Shown: in pieces, positions 23,229 to 35,289 of the stretch
Layout: each line of letters opens with the position of its first letter
Numbering within the stretch: position 1 is the stretch's first letter
Origin: Lunularia cruciata
Lineage: Eukaryota; Streptophyta; Marchantiopsida; Lunulariales; Lunulariaceae
DNA: 64,000 bases
Assembly (NCBI GenBank): GCA_948567375.1
Contig: OX419761.1
Location: 22,296,243 to 22,360,242 of the forward strand
Direction of reading: 5' to 3'
Notes under the pieces: model-generated
The model's database searches: none
What the model was told of the DNA's origin: nothing
The model's input: the letters and a program-made list of their open reading frames with translations, nothing else
Translations under genes and position numbers: made by a program

Positions 23229-23760
23229 CTTGGTACTAGTCTATTGATTAGTATGCCATCAATTGCTCCAATCACACTCAAAAATCTTCTTATGTTGGGA
23301 AAAATTTCCCATTGCTCATGAAGGTTCTCTAGATTGGTATTGAATAGGATGAATCTTTGCTTGAGTCTTTTTATGTTGTCCATTACACATGAAAATTTTC
23401 TTGATATTGTAGACTCATCCACATTGAATACATTGCATGAAACCATTTGAAACAATTTCATGAAACAATAAAGACTTTGATTGTTATGAGTAGTTTGATT
23501 ATTGGATCAATTTGTAGTCTACAATTTGAGTTTTCTCATTGGTCTTGCTCAATCATTCCAAACAGTTCTCTAAATGAATCTTGGACATCTAGTATCACTC
23601 ACAAAATTCTTCATGGTCCAATGATCCCATGTGTTGTTTGCCATCCAATCTTGGTCCATATTTTTGTGTCTAATTTTGTTGATCAATATGATCTAAGAAA
23701 TCCAATCATAGTCCATGCTTATTTTTTGTGTTTTGTTAATGAAATGATCAATTGAAAGTT
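23229..23760 (-). pseudogene. PIF/Harbinger element A: transposase N-terminal half
   Basis: The minus strand reads FNVDESTISRKFSCVM (helix-turn-helix region typical of DDE_Tnp_4 proteins), EQWEIFPNIRRF, then VIGAIDGILINRLVP, the GAIDG block with the first catalytic aspartate. The frame then meets the LTR of the inserted retroelement at 23228 and resumes at 17700 with the second-aspartate block. Upstream of about 23460 several stops occur but motif traces continue to about 23760. Confidence 0.75.
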
Positions 23761-25423
23761 ACAAATCCATTTCTTGACTCCACTTGAACCTCCTCATTTT
23801 GAATTCAAGTTATGCCGTTTAGATTCAAATTTTGATTTGGATCCAAAAATTTCTACAACTACAAGCAAGTTGAATGTATTAAAAAATTGAACCAGTTTAT
23901 GCCCATATCCTAATCTAAAATGCCTCTACATGTGTCTCTTAGTGTTCAAGAAAGAAAATTGACCGAGAGGAGAAAACAATTTTTGGTATGATTATCCTAA
24001 AATTTATAATAACATACATAGAAAGCTAAGATTTATTGAAGAGTGAAGCTTTAGAGGTTTTTGATGCACGGCTTGTTGAATCAACTTTATTTTGATTACA
24101 ATGCTATGGGATTTTACTCCAATTTACTTAGTAGGTTTAATTGCTATATGTGTTTGAAGTGTCTTCCTATCCTCTCTTTTTGTCTTACTTACCTTTGAAA
24201 GAAAATTGTATTCCCAAATTTACTTTGTAGTGTAAGTAATCATAGTAATAATATAGGTAATTTAATCATTAGTCTTTGAACTATTTGTAGAGAAAGATGT
24301 AGAAATTGGCAGCATAAAACTAGAGAAAGTTGGTGTATAATGATTTGATCTACTAAAAAATGCATTAATGATCCAACTATGGAGATATTAGTAGGTAATT
24401 GCTTGCTAAGCCTAGAGGCCATCCTTAACTACTAGGTTTTCTAATTCTTATGGGTGATATTAGGAGCTTATACCGGTGTATGATACACTAGGGAGTTTCA
24501 CTTTAAGGTTTTTGGCATTTGTAAAGAACCCATAAATTTTTTTTATGAGATATGGGTGGAAAATACTCAATATTTTAATGTGTTATAGCCATAGCCTGTA
24601 AACCAACTACAGGTCACCTTTCTTGTGACCTGTAAGTCCTTATATGATTCCAATGGTTTATGATACTCCCTACAAACATTGATAAGACATTGATTTATCA
24701 TCATTCAAATAGATTGCCATGTGTCATCTCCCTTGAAATTTCACATCCCCAAAAATGTCCCAATTTGAAGTCAAAAGTTTTTTCTTCCGTCATTTTTTCA
24801 TCCTTGTTTCTCAAAATGTCCCAATTTGAAGTTCAAACTTTTCCTTTCACTCATTTTCTCTTCCTTGCTTCTTGATGGGATATGCAAATTGAATTTGACA
24901 AATCTTGCTCCTTAATAGTTCATGCTCCTAAATTTTATCCAATTAAGCAACCAATATAGACAACATGGGATTTACAATGTGCAATTTGGACTGAGCTTTG
25001 ATATACACATTTATTTTTCCTTCTTACTATGTTCATGCTCTACTCAATTGTAGAGTAGACACTAATTGTTATGATTCTCCAGTTCTAAATATGATTTTTC
25101 TAAATGAATAAAAAATCCACCATGCCTCACCTTAGTATGCAAAAATTGATGACAAAAGAATTGGAAAAGTCCATGCATATCCAAATGGCTGAATTTGAAA
25201 ATAATGATGAAGAATGAACCAATGATGGATGGTTGAATTCTTCTTAGGATTAGGATATAAGGGAATGGAGTGAAGAAGATGACACAAATATTAAAAAGAG
25301 GCTTTTCTAATGGTGGGAATTTATCCATGAAAAGAGATATTTGAGAGAGACTATTCAAAATTTACATAGTACAGAATTTGTATATAATTTTTTTTATGTT
25401 TTATCCTCTTTCTTTCAAACAGC
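23761..25423. other. AT-rich spacer between Harbinger loci A and B
   Basis: No coding family recognised. A short word, AAAATGTCCCAATTTGAAGT, is repeated near 24755 and 24813. Probably transposon termini and flanking DNA; no clear terminal inverted repeats could be paired by eye. Confidence 0.45.
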
Positions 25424-26420
25424 TTGTGAGGATGGATTTTGACTCATTTGTAACGTTAGTGAATTTGCTCAAGGTGCATGATGCTTTTAACAGATGGATC
25501 CAAGAAGATACCAAACACCTACATTGTTACAAGTGGTATTAGTACTAGATCAATTTGGCTATAATGAGAATGGAGCTTGTGTTGCCAAAGGAAAGAATTT
25601 ATGGAGAATTAGTGAAAATTACACAACTAGGTTTACAAAGAGAGTATTCACCACAATATTGTCCATTCTTAGAAATGAAGTGCAATGGCCTAGGATTTAA
25701 GAGAGCATTAAAATTTCATCTATGTTTGCACAACAAGGATTTCTTGAGTGTGTAAGGCTAGTTGATGGTACTATCTTTCCTTTGTTACAAGGGCATACCA
25801 TTGATGTGGAATTTTAATTCAATAGAAAGGCAAGTCTCATTTAATTATCAAGTGATATGTGATGACAAGTGCCAAATTATACACTTTGCTAGAGGTAAAA
25901 AGCTTCCCATATTGTGAGTCTTCTTTTTGAATGTTTATGGTGAGTATGGATTAGTGTGTTTTTAGTTGGTGGCTAATGAAGGGTGTGATTTTACACATGA
26001 ATGCCTTGATCATGTCATGATATTACATGTTTAAAGAAGTCAAAGCTTTGGCTAGATCTCAATCACACAAGAGCATGTGTTTCTTTTGAGAGAAATCAAT
26101 ATTTATGAAGAGATACAAGATATGTACTAGTGAGTCATCTTGTGCCTTCATTTAAACAAGCAGATACTCACAAAAGGAAGGACTTTAGAATTGCTATGCT
26201 ATGTGGCTTGAACTAGGTCTGTAAATGAACATTCAATTGGGATATTAAAAGTACAATGGCACTCTCTACACAAGCTAAGGATTCAATGGAATGATAAGAA
26301 AAGTAATTCACGTCTCTTGTGATGTATTTCCACTTGTGTTATATTGCACAACTTCTTGATAAATAAATAAGATCTATGGGAGAAAGAGGAGGAAAACTTT
26401 AGAGAGGAGGCATATTCTAT
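25424..26420 (+). pseudogene. PIF/Harbinger-like (HARBI1-type) transposase B, decayed
   Basis: A second, different DDE_Tnp_4 lineage. In order, across frame changes: MDFDSFVTLVNLLKVHDAF and INLAIMRMELVL (N-terminal helices), ILRNEVQWP, GFLECVRLVDGTIFPL (first aspartate block), FNRKASL, YQVICDDKCQIIHFARG, then RSVNEHSIGILKVQWHSL with the glutamate and CVILHNFLINK. The catalytic residues in the first and last blocks are still present, but many stops and frameshifts break it. The VDGTIFPL and NEHSIGILK forms separate it from element A. Confidence 0.65.
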
Positions 26421-26579
26421 ATATTCATTCATGGAAGGAGATGGTGGAAGGAATAACCATGCTAGAGAGGAAACTAGGCAAGTATTAGTAGAAATTTGCC
26501 TTGCTATGAACCGTAGTCTTGGTGGATGTTTGTACCCAATTTATGGAAATGAATAAATTGAAGATTTCTACCTATTGTG

Positions 26580-26880
26580 TCATAATTTTTGAGTTTTGGC
26601 GATGGGTTTGATTGGATAAATAGATTTACTAATGAAATATTAAATATATATTTATGGGTTTGCTCATTTGGATATTGAGTTTGCTCATATATTGAATATA
26701 TTTGCTTGTTTCTAATAGATGGGTTTGTTCTTTCACATTAGGTCACTCCTATGCATAATGGGTTTGCTCATATCTTGTAGGGGATTGCTCATATTGCATT
26801 AAACCTCAATTGTTCCTGGATGGGTAGCTTGTGTGAAGGTGAGGTGTTGCTCATATTTTTTTGGAGTCATTCATATGTCT
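26580..26880 (+). repeat. Cluster of GGGTTTGCTCAT-like words
   Basis: Words such as ATGGGTTTGATT, TGGGTTTGCTCAT (twice), GAGTTTGCTCATAT, ATGGGTTTGTTC and GGGATTGCTCATAT recur downstream of transposase B. The reverse complement (GAGCAAACCCAT, AAGCAAACCCAT) recurs at 38530-38790 across the family-1 insertion. Confidence 0.55.
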
Positions 26881-27118
26881 GATGGCAGTTAAATTAGTAG
26901 AGTTAGTGGTTTGCTTAAGTGAATTGATTTTGTTGCTTCAATTGCATTAATTCTTGATGCTTCAATGTACTCAATTGTCTTCTCTTTTTGTAACTTAGAT
27001 TGTAAACTAGATTGGTTTGTTTATAGATGTATGAGTTTAATATAAATGTACTTCTATGTGCAATTTGAGGGACCAACAAAGATTTGGTTTGCCCATTCAT
27101 AAGAAAGAATACACTTTG

Positions 27119-27390
27119 GTGCACTCTTTTCCACAAGAAGAGAAGAGAGCAAATTCAAATTAGATAGTGGTAGGAGGGTAATTTGATAATGGAGAGTGTC
27201 TTTTCAAATAGTGGGTAGAAGTTCCTCCTTACTTCTATCAAATTTGATAGTGGTGAGGAGGGCAAATTCTTGAGCAAAAGTGCACTCATTCCCATGAGAA
27301 GAAAAGAGTTTAGTTTCAAATTTAATAATGGTGGGAGATAATTTGATAGTGGAGAGGGTATATTCTCAAATGGTGCGTATAAGAGTGCAA
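27119..27390 (+). repeat. Diverged tandem duplication (about 163-bp period)
   Basis: 27119-27230 and 27282-27390 share GTGCACTC, GAAGAGAAGAGAG/GAAGAAAAGAG, ATAATGG..GGAG and ATTTGATA.TGGAGAG in the same order. It lies just left of the family-1 copy 2 insertion. Confidence 0.6.
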
Positions 27391-27424
27391 CCTCATGGCA
27401 AAGGGAACAAAAGGTGAAGGGAAA

Positions 27425-27819
27425 TGTAAAAGACCAAGACCAAGGAGAGAGAAAATAGGAGAATGGAAGATCACATTAGGATACTTGAATGTGTGTAAAC
27501 TATGAATGCCTAGCATGAGCTTTGGCTTTGGTATTTATAAGGAGCATACCAGGCTCTTGAGAAGCTTCTCAAGAAGCTTCCTTGAGTCATTGTCTTGGAG
27601 TGCAAGCCAAGTTAACCAAGAAGTCCTAGGAGCTGCCTACTTGGCTTGCAAACTAAGCTAGTTGGAAGCTTCTAGAAGCTACTTACTTGGGGTGTAAGCT
27701 AAGCTAGCCGAGAAGCTTCTTGGGAAGCTTCCTAGATACTTCTAGAATAATCTAGGCTAATTTGTCTTGCTACTTTATTAGCCCTAACTAACTTTGTTGT
27801 TGAACTCCATATTGTTATT
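27425..27819 (-). repeat. Family-1 copy 2, 3' LTR
   Basis: Starts TGTAAAAGACC on the plus strand. The end reads ATTGTTATT where other copies have ATTGTTACA, so the terminal CA is mutated. Confidence 0.88.
27665..27677. promoter_or_regulatory. Heat-shock element motif in family-1 LTR
   Basis: GAAGCTTCTAGAA, a perfect GAAnnTTCnnGAA at the place matching 23070-23082. A second site nearby (TTCTAGAATAATC) has lost its third unit. Confidence 0.65.
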
Positions 27820-28165
27820 TATTCCTCCACTGCTAGTTGGTGATGTTCTCGTCTCCATTGAAGCTTCAAACTCTCAGATGGCCATTTGTGCATTTTAGAG
27901 ATGAGAAAGAGGTTCTTATGTGGCATCATGAAGAGGATACCACAAAGGACCTTGTATCTAATATATTGTTGGTAGCCTCATTGAATTTCGTGATGTGTAA
28001 GGATACGATCAGCTTTGTACTCCTCATGATCATTGATAAAGATGGGATGAGGAGGAGGAGGTTGGATCCAAGAGGATCCCATCAATGATGTAGACTCTTC
28101 ATGTGTTCCAAATATATGGTCTACAACAAGGGCTTGTGATTAGTTTGCATGACCACTTGTTTCTC

Positions 28166-29350
28166 TCATACCTTAGTGGCATATGCCATCACTAGTTGTT
28201 CCCGATCTTGAGTAGAGTAATTCCTTTTTGCTATATTGAGTCTATGAGACATAAATGCAATGGGATGCAATCCATATGTGAATTCTTGTTGCAACACGGC
28301 TCTAATTGCAAAGTTAGAAGCATCAAAATAAACCGCACATGGTGGTTGAGGATCATATGGTTGAAGAATTAGTCTTGAAGACACCATATGTTTCAAATTT
28401 TGGAATGCTTCTTTGTGCTTGTTGGTCCATTGAAAGCTTGAGTTCTTTTCCAAGAGATCAGTCAATGGTGCGTGCACATCAACATAGTAGTGAATGAACT
28501 GCCAATAAAAACTAGCCAATCCATTAGATGCCCATACTTTAATAGCATGCTTTAGAGTTGGCCAATCAATGATGGCCTTGATTTTCTCCTCTTCCATCTT
28601 GATCCCCTCCGATGAGATCTTGTGATCCAAGAGGGTAACTTTTTTCTACCAAAAGGCACACATCAACTTCTTGCAATAAAACTTCCATTGTCGTGGTCAT
28701 CTTAGGACTTCTTGCACGTGATTCACATGTTCTTCCTCTGTCTTGCTATAAATTAAGATATCATCCAATAATACCACCATGTACCAATCCAACAGTCCAT
28801 CCAACACCCAATGTATTTGATCCATGAAGACTATTGGAGTATTAGTGAGCCCAAAAGATAGAACTCTCCACTTAGAATGTCCATACCTTGTGTGAAAGGT
28901 AGTCTTTTGCACATCCCTTGTATCAATAGGGATTTGCCAATAACCACTACAAAGATCCAACTTGGAGAAGTATCGTGCTCCACTCAATTGATCAAGCAAG
29001 TCATCAATTTAAGGTTAAGAGTATGCATTCTTCACCATTTGTTTATTGAGCCCACAATAGTCAATATAGAAATGAAGTCTTCCATCCTTCTTTGGAACAA
29101 ATAGTATTGGTGCTCTCTAAGGAGATGTACTATGTTGTATGAAATCCTTCTCCAACAACTACGTGAGTGTTGTTTGCAACTCTTCCAACTCCTTTGGTGG
29201 GAGCCAATAGATTGGTCTACTCACTAGAGTACTCCTTGGCAATAACTCAATCTTTAAGGGCATACCACAATTAGAGGTTAATCTCTTTGGCAGATCATCC
29301 GAAAAGAAGTCCACAAACTCTTGAACTATTTGATCAACCATTGCTTGATG
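28166..29350 (-). pseudogene. Family-1 copy 2 reverse transcriptase / RNase H remnant
   Basis: Two long open stretches. RT: LDQLSGARYFSKLDLCSGYW and LLDDILIYSK (28697-28999), the latter holding the catalytic DD. Connection and RNase H: FYWQFIHYYVDVHAPLTDLL, AVYFDASNFAIRAVLQQEF and NYSTQDREQLVMAYA (28166-28630). The upstream RT part is at 29159-29341 (RPIYWLPPKELEELQ). The frame is broken between these blocks. Better preserved than copy 1. Confidence 0.8.
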
Positions 29351-29689
29351 AAGCTCATGCCTCTCCTTAGATTCTCCTTGTGCAATTGGCTTGATCTACA
29401 CCACAAAAATAGACTTATCCTCCTCCAAAGCTTGCACTATGACTTCTTCACTAACAAACTTTCCATGTAATTACTCATCATCCTTCAAAGCTTGCTCCAT
29501 GGTTGCTCTTCTAAGAAACTTACCATCTTGGGACTCATCTCTCTTCAAAGCTTACCTTGTGGTTACTTCTTGGTAACATCTTCATCCCTATAGAAAAAGC
29601 CCCAATCAGCTCTAAATTATGAAATTGCTTTTCAATCAAACCAACCACAAAGGACTCACCCCGACCACCTTGAAAAACTCCATATCTTG

Positions 29690-31024
29690 GGATTGACTAT
29701 TCTTAGATATTTTACTCAAAGGTGCCAAACAATCTAATCAGAAATTCCTACATTGGTGTTGTACTTGAATTTATTGTCAGTTCCATTCAAATTGAACCTT
29801 ACAATGTTCAAGCCAAGGCAAACCCATAATGATATTATAGTGTAGAGGTGTCACTATAAACCTCATACATTCTAAATATTCTTTTCAAATCCTCAATGTA
29901 GTAGGATGGGAAGTACAAAATGAAAAACCCTTTCTACCATCCGCCATCATTAATTTACTTCCAATTACTAGCTTGATAGGAATATGTAATTCTCTGAACT
30001 TCCAAAATCAACCAAAATCCTCCAACCTCCATCAGATATCATACCTTGCAAGTGAAGCAAACTTGCCTAGTTTGAGCCTTCAATCCTATTGGAACTAATC
30101 AAGTTCCCAATAGGTAGCTCAAAATCTCCTACTAGGATTTGTCATTTCCTTGATCAAACTCCATCGAGGTAATTTGTCAAGGTGGCCCATTCCTAAGTAG
30201 ACATTCAACAATGCAATGTCTAACTTGGAGACAATAAAAAAACCACCATTTTCTTACAATATTTCTCTATTTGCTATACCAAATGGTTTCTATTGGACAA
30301 CATCCATCTCCATTGGTGCTGGTTCTCCACCTTTGCGTAATGTACTAGTAGGCTTTATGTAGATCAAGGTTGAGACCAAGTTGTTGCAACCAAGGAATCA
30401 AAGCGCTTAGCCAATTGCATGGCTTCTTCCACATTTTGTGGTTCCCACATGGTCACCTCTAACTTGGTTTGTGACTTCAAGCACTTCATGAATCAATCCA
30501 AAACTTCACCTTCTTGTAAATTTGGAATCTACATCATGATATTTTGGAATTGCATGATGTAGCTCCTTACAAAGCCAATCTGCGTTAACTCCACCAACTT
30601 ATCTCATGCGGCTCAAGTAGTATTTATAGTTTAAAATTGACCGAGTATTGCATTCTTGAATTCTACCCATATCAAGATTAGTGCAACAATTTATCTTTTT
30701 GCTAGCTCTACTCAAAATTGCCACCAAAGTTTTGCCATACCATCCAAATGGCTAGAAGCCAAGAGAATATGTTTCCGTTCATCTTGAAGATTGGTAGCTT
30801 CAAAGTAATGTTCATAGTCAAACACCAAATTATGCATTGTGCTTGGTAGATTCTTGCCTCAAACACCTTTGGTTTTGGAAATTGGATTTGATCTTCTCCA
30901 TCTTGAATTGATGTTCTCTCTATATTCTTGTTGTTACTGGTCTTGTTCATCCAACAATCAAGTAAGGTGTTTGATTTGTTGCTACATAACAATGATAATG
31001 TCTGGTATTGCCGCCATGGCTAAT
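29690..31024 (-). pseudogene. Family-1 copy 2 protease and gag remnants
   Basis: The protease remnant (about 29790-30080) aligns by eye with 21288-21608. The gag remnant runs from about 30100 up to the family-2 insertion at 31024 and continues as a few bases at 37639. Words such as WMVWQNFGGNF near 30720 match the gag of copy 1. Heavily interrupted. Confidence 0.6.
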
Positions 31025-31769
31025 TGTAATACTCCAAGGACAAGAGAAGAGAGAAAACACAGATTGCACACTCAAACATTCGATGCCCCAAGGGAGCACC
31101 TTCTCTTTATTATATAGACAAAGATGATCTCATCCAAGGAAGCTCCACCATAGGATTAGGGACACAGATAGATGACATGTCAGCAAGCTCCACCCTTGGA
31201 TTACTTACTTGGATGGGTGACCTGTCTGGTCTAGGTCCTATCTGGTTGGTCAAACGAGCTTTGACCGGAGGGAATCCTTTAGGGAATCTTCCTGTAGGAA
31301 TCTCAGAATCACATGAGTAAGGTACCGTTGGAAAGCTCTCGACGAGACAAACCAGGGAGGAGGGAAAGCTAGCCTCTACTTCATTGGGAGGGGGGGGGGA
31401 TTGTGCACATTTTCAAGGCCTAATTCATCCGTTTAGGCCTCCGAAATTGCCTTCAAAGATTTCAGGCATATTTTGGTTCCTATTCTATTAGTAGAAGTCC
31501 CCTTTTGGTGATACCTCTTTCTGATCTGTTTAGTTCATCATGTGTAACATCCTTCCAGATGTTACCAAACCAATTCTCACCTTTAAATCATATGTCTAGC
31601 TATTGGTTCTAAGGTTCTCAAGTCTATTTCGGTTTCTACCCTATTAGTAGAAGTACTCTTTTGGTGATACTTCTATCTGATCTATTTTGACCATCATGTA
31701 TAACATCATTCTAGATGTTACCAAACCGAATTTCACATCTAGATCATATGGCTAACCCTTGGTATTATA
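31025..31769 (-). repeat. Family-2 copy 1, 3' LTR
   Basis: Begins TGTAATACTCC and ends GGTATTATA. Contains a G10 run at 31390-31399 and a TATA-like TATATAATAAAG on the minus strand. A polypurine tract (AAAAGGAGGGAGGTC on the minus strand) adjoins it at 31770-31784. Confidence 0.93.
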
Positions 31770-31782
31770 GACCTCCCTCCTT

Positions 31783-34767
31783 TTAAGACGCAACGTCCTC
31801 GTTGTGCAATTGTTGCTCAAATGCTTGCACCAACACTGGTGCATGTGCCAAATTGGCAGCAGGTTCCCAGGTTGCTTCATAGAGAGGGTAACCTTTCCAT
31901 TGTACTAGATATTCCACCCGCGGATGGCGAGTACCACGCATGTGCTTTTGGAGAATCCGCTCCACTTCATATTCCTCTGTGCCATCAATGATTGTCGGAC
32001 AAGGTCGAATGTCTTGTGTGGAAGTACCTTGGCCTGATCTGGGAGCATATCTGCGTAATAGGGAGACATAGAACACTGGATGGATCTTCATGTATGGTGG
32101 TAGCTCAAGGTGATAGGCCACAGCGCCAATGCAACGAAGAATCAAGAAAGGCCCAATAAAACGAGGTCTGAGCTTACGAGATCCAACTAATGTGAGGTTG
32201 GTTGTCGATAGCCACACTTGATCCCCAACATTGAATTCCATGTGCCTATGGTGTGCATCAGCATACTGCTTTTGTCGATTTTGCGCAATCTGTAACCTGT
32301 GCTTGGCACTCTCCACACCTTGTTGGATTCTAGAAACAAATGTGTTGACTGCATCAACCTTGGTAGTCACTGGAAGGATCTTCATCAAGCTAGAAGGTAT
32401 GAAGGGATGCTCACCATACATGAGGAAGAACGGAGTGACCTGGGTGGAGGCATTCACTGAATTTTTGTAAGCAAATTCCACCAATGGTAGTAGGGTGTCC
32501 CACCTCTCTTGCTCTTCTAAGGTAAAGCCGCATAACATGTCTTCAATGGTGCAATTAGCCCGCTCTGTTTGGCCATCTGTTTATGGGTGGTAAGCTGTAG
32601 ACATGGCCAACTTGGTTTTGAAGAAACCAAAGAGTGTTCGCCAAAACAAACTGGTGAATTGGGTGCCTCTATCGGTGATGAGTACTCTAGACAAGCCATG
32701 GTGAGCAAAGACTGCATCTAAGTATAGTTGAGCTAGTTGTGGAGCGGTCACCTCCTTGGTGGTAGGGCGTACATGAATCATTTTGCTGATCCGGTCCACA
32801 AAGACCACAATGGAGTCAAACCCTGAGGTGGTCTTGGGTAATTCACAGACGAGATCCATACTCACTTGTTCCCAACGTTGGGTAGGAGTGGGAAGAGGTT
32901 GAAGGAGCCCTACAAGAGCTTGACTAGAAGCTTTGTTCTGTCGACAAAGTAGGCAGCTACGCACATAGTCCATCACGTCGTTGCTCATCTTGGGCCAATA
33001 GTAATGGCGCTTGACTGCCTCCAAGGTCTTGTCCACTCCGACATGAGCTGCAATGGCCGAATCATGACATTGCGCTAGAATGGTGGTGCATAATTCTGGG
33101 ACATTTGGGATCCACAATCGGCCCTCCCGAAAGGTGAGTCCTTGGGTGCTGGTGACACCTTTGGACGATTGCGCTTCTACAATCTGTGGATCAATTTTTG
33201 TAGCAGCTAGAATCTCTTGCCAGAATTCAGGGTTAATCTTAACCTCTGCCGCCAAGTTGTTGGCCATTGGCATGCGGGTGAATGCATCTGCAAGTTGCTT
33301 CTTACCTTCCACGTAGGTGATTGTCATGTTGAAGCGTTGTCGCCACTCTGCCCACCCAATTTGGCGACGAGATAGATCCTTCTGCGTCTTGAGGTAGACT
33401 AGAGGTTTGTGGTCTGTCTCTACTACAAATGCCTTCTCGCCCAAGTAGTGCTTCCAATGCTTGGTTGCTAGAACGATGGCCAACTCTTCTTGTTCTGTGG
33501 TGTGGTAGTTGCGCTCTACCGATAACAACTTTCGAGAGAAATATGCAATTGGATGCCATCCGTCATGCCACTCTTGTTGTAGGACTGCTCCTATTGCTAC
33601 GCCTGATGCATCCGTAGCCAACTTGATTGGACGTTTTGGGTCATACCACTTCAAGATTGGTGCATGTAGCAAGGCGGCCTTCAATTCCTGAAAGGCCAAC
33701 TCTTGTATAGTTCCCCATGTCCACTTCTTCCCCTTGCCAAGTAGTGCCGTTAAAGGTTGTGCAACCTTGGAGAAGTCCTTGACAAATCTACGATAGAATC
33801 CCGTCAACCCCAAGAAACTCTTAAGTTGAGTCTGATCTTCTGGGGCACTCCATTTTTGAATGACCTCTATTTTATTTGTCAATACTTGAATGCCCTCTGC
33901 ACTTACTCTATGCCCTAAGTAGTCTACTTCAGCCTTGCCAAACTCACACTTTGAGATTTTGGCGTACAACTGATTCTGTCTTAGAATTTGGAGGACCTCT
34001 CAGAGATGTTGTTTGTGTTCTGTCATCGTGCTACTATATACTAAGATATCATCCAAGAAGACGATAATAGACTTATCCAAGTATGGACAAAATATGTCAT
34101 TCATTAGGCTCATGAAAGTGGCAGGCGCATTGGTGAGGCCAAAAGGCATCACAAGATACTCAAAGTGGCCATACTTGGTTTGAAAGGCAGTTTTGTACAC
34201 ATCTTCCTCTGCAATTCGGATTTGATTGTAACCGCTCCGCAAGTCCAGTTTGGTGAAGTATCTCGCTCCATGGAGTTGATCAAACAGGTCATCCATGCAA
34301 GGTAAGGGGTATTTGTTCTTCACTGTTTGCTGATTGAGACCCTGACAGTCAATGCACATGCACATTGTACCATCTTTCTTCTTCACAAACAAGACAAGGG
34401 CCCTATATGGTGATACGCTAGGTTGGATGAACCCTTTCTGTAGCATCTCCTCAATTTGAGTCTTACACTCCTCCAACTCATGAGGTGATAGGCGATATGG
34501 GGCCTTACAAGGAGGTGTCTTCCTCGGGAGTGTCTCTATTTTGTGATCTACTCGCCTTTTAGGTGGTAATCTTGAGGGTAGATCATCGGGAAAGACATCT
34601 TGAAACTCATCCACCACATCCTTCAATTTCTCAGGAATTTGTCCAGCAAGTTGTGCACTCTGGACTTCTCTTATTAGACCCAGAAAACATTTATTGGTTT
34701 TACAGATAGTTGTCGTCCCTACGACATATAGAGGCAGTTTCTGCGTGTGATTTTTCTTTAACCCCAA
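31783..34767 (-). pseudogene. Family-2 copy 1 pol: RT, RNase H, integrase, chromodomain
   Basis: One frame of about 990 codons crosses two nonsense codons: TGA at 34000-34002 and TAA at 32581-32583. [15 protein letters not shown] and [10 protein letters not shown]. RNase [17 protein letters not shown] and TDHKPLVYL. Integrase zinc finger: H..H then CLLCRQNKA; core aspartates in SMDLVCELP and [11 protein letters not shown]; glutamate in TDGQTERAN just after the TAA. The C-terminal chromodomain is complete: YEVERILQKHMRG, EYLVQWKGYP and ATWEPAANL, with the aromatic positions kept. In chromoviruses this domain targets integration to modified chromatin. Very well preserved apart from the stops. 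Confidence 0.95.
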
Positions 34768-34779
34768 TGATTGACCATT

Positions 34780-35150
34780 GGTGGGTTCTCACTACTTTCT
34801 TCCTCCAATCCACCATTGGGTTGTACTGCTCCATCCATGGCATGCCTAAAATTGCATCATAACGGGCTAACTATATCACTTGCCACTCAATTGCTTCCTG
34901 ATACTCTCCTACAGAGAGGGTTACCCGTCTAGGTAATGATTCAATCCTCTATGTTTGCCCATTTGGTAACTCTACTTCTTCACTTCCATCTCTCTCTAGA
35001 TCCATTCCCAAGCTTATTGCAATAGAGCGAGACAAGAAATTCTCTATTGCTCTCAGATCTATTAATACTCTCACTTGATTACCTTCTAGGATTCCATTCA
35101 CGACAATCAATTGTGAGGTTGCCTTTCGGGATCTTGCGCATTATTCTTCT
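34780..35150 (-). pseudogene. Family-2 copy 1 aspartic protease remnant
   Basis: The block reads RVLIDLRAIENFLSRSIA where LIDSGATENFLS is expected: the aspartate remains but the following two residues are L and R. YDAILGMPWM (ILGMPWL-like motif) follows. Stops are present. In copy 2 the site reads LIDPGATENF. Confidence 0.7.
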
Positions 35151-35289
35151 TCCTTCCCTCGCTTCTCTGCTTCCTTATTGAGCCAGTAAGGCCGCAAGGT
35201 ACATTTACTGGCGATCTTCGTTTTCCAAAGTGGTTTCCACCTCCTCCTCTTCAATGTGCCTCTCTATGTTGTTCAAAGATTGCCTGTAT

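Noticed and set aside
26580-26880. GGGTTTG words as interstitial telomere repeats
   Set aside because: Plant telomere repeats are TTTAGGG in uninterrupted arrays; these words are irregularly spaced and followed by CTCAT.
33080-33617. Plus-strand frames within family-2 pol (repeated at 51049-51660)
   Set aside because: They recur only because they mirror the conserved minus-strand integrase and RNase H sequence.
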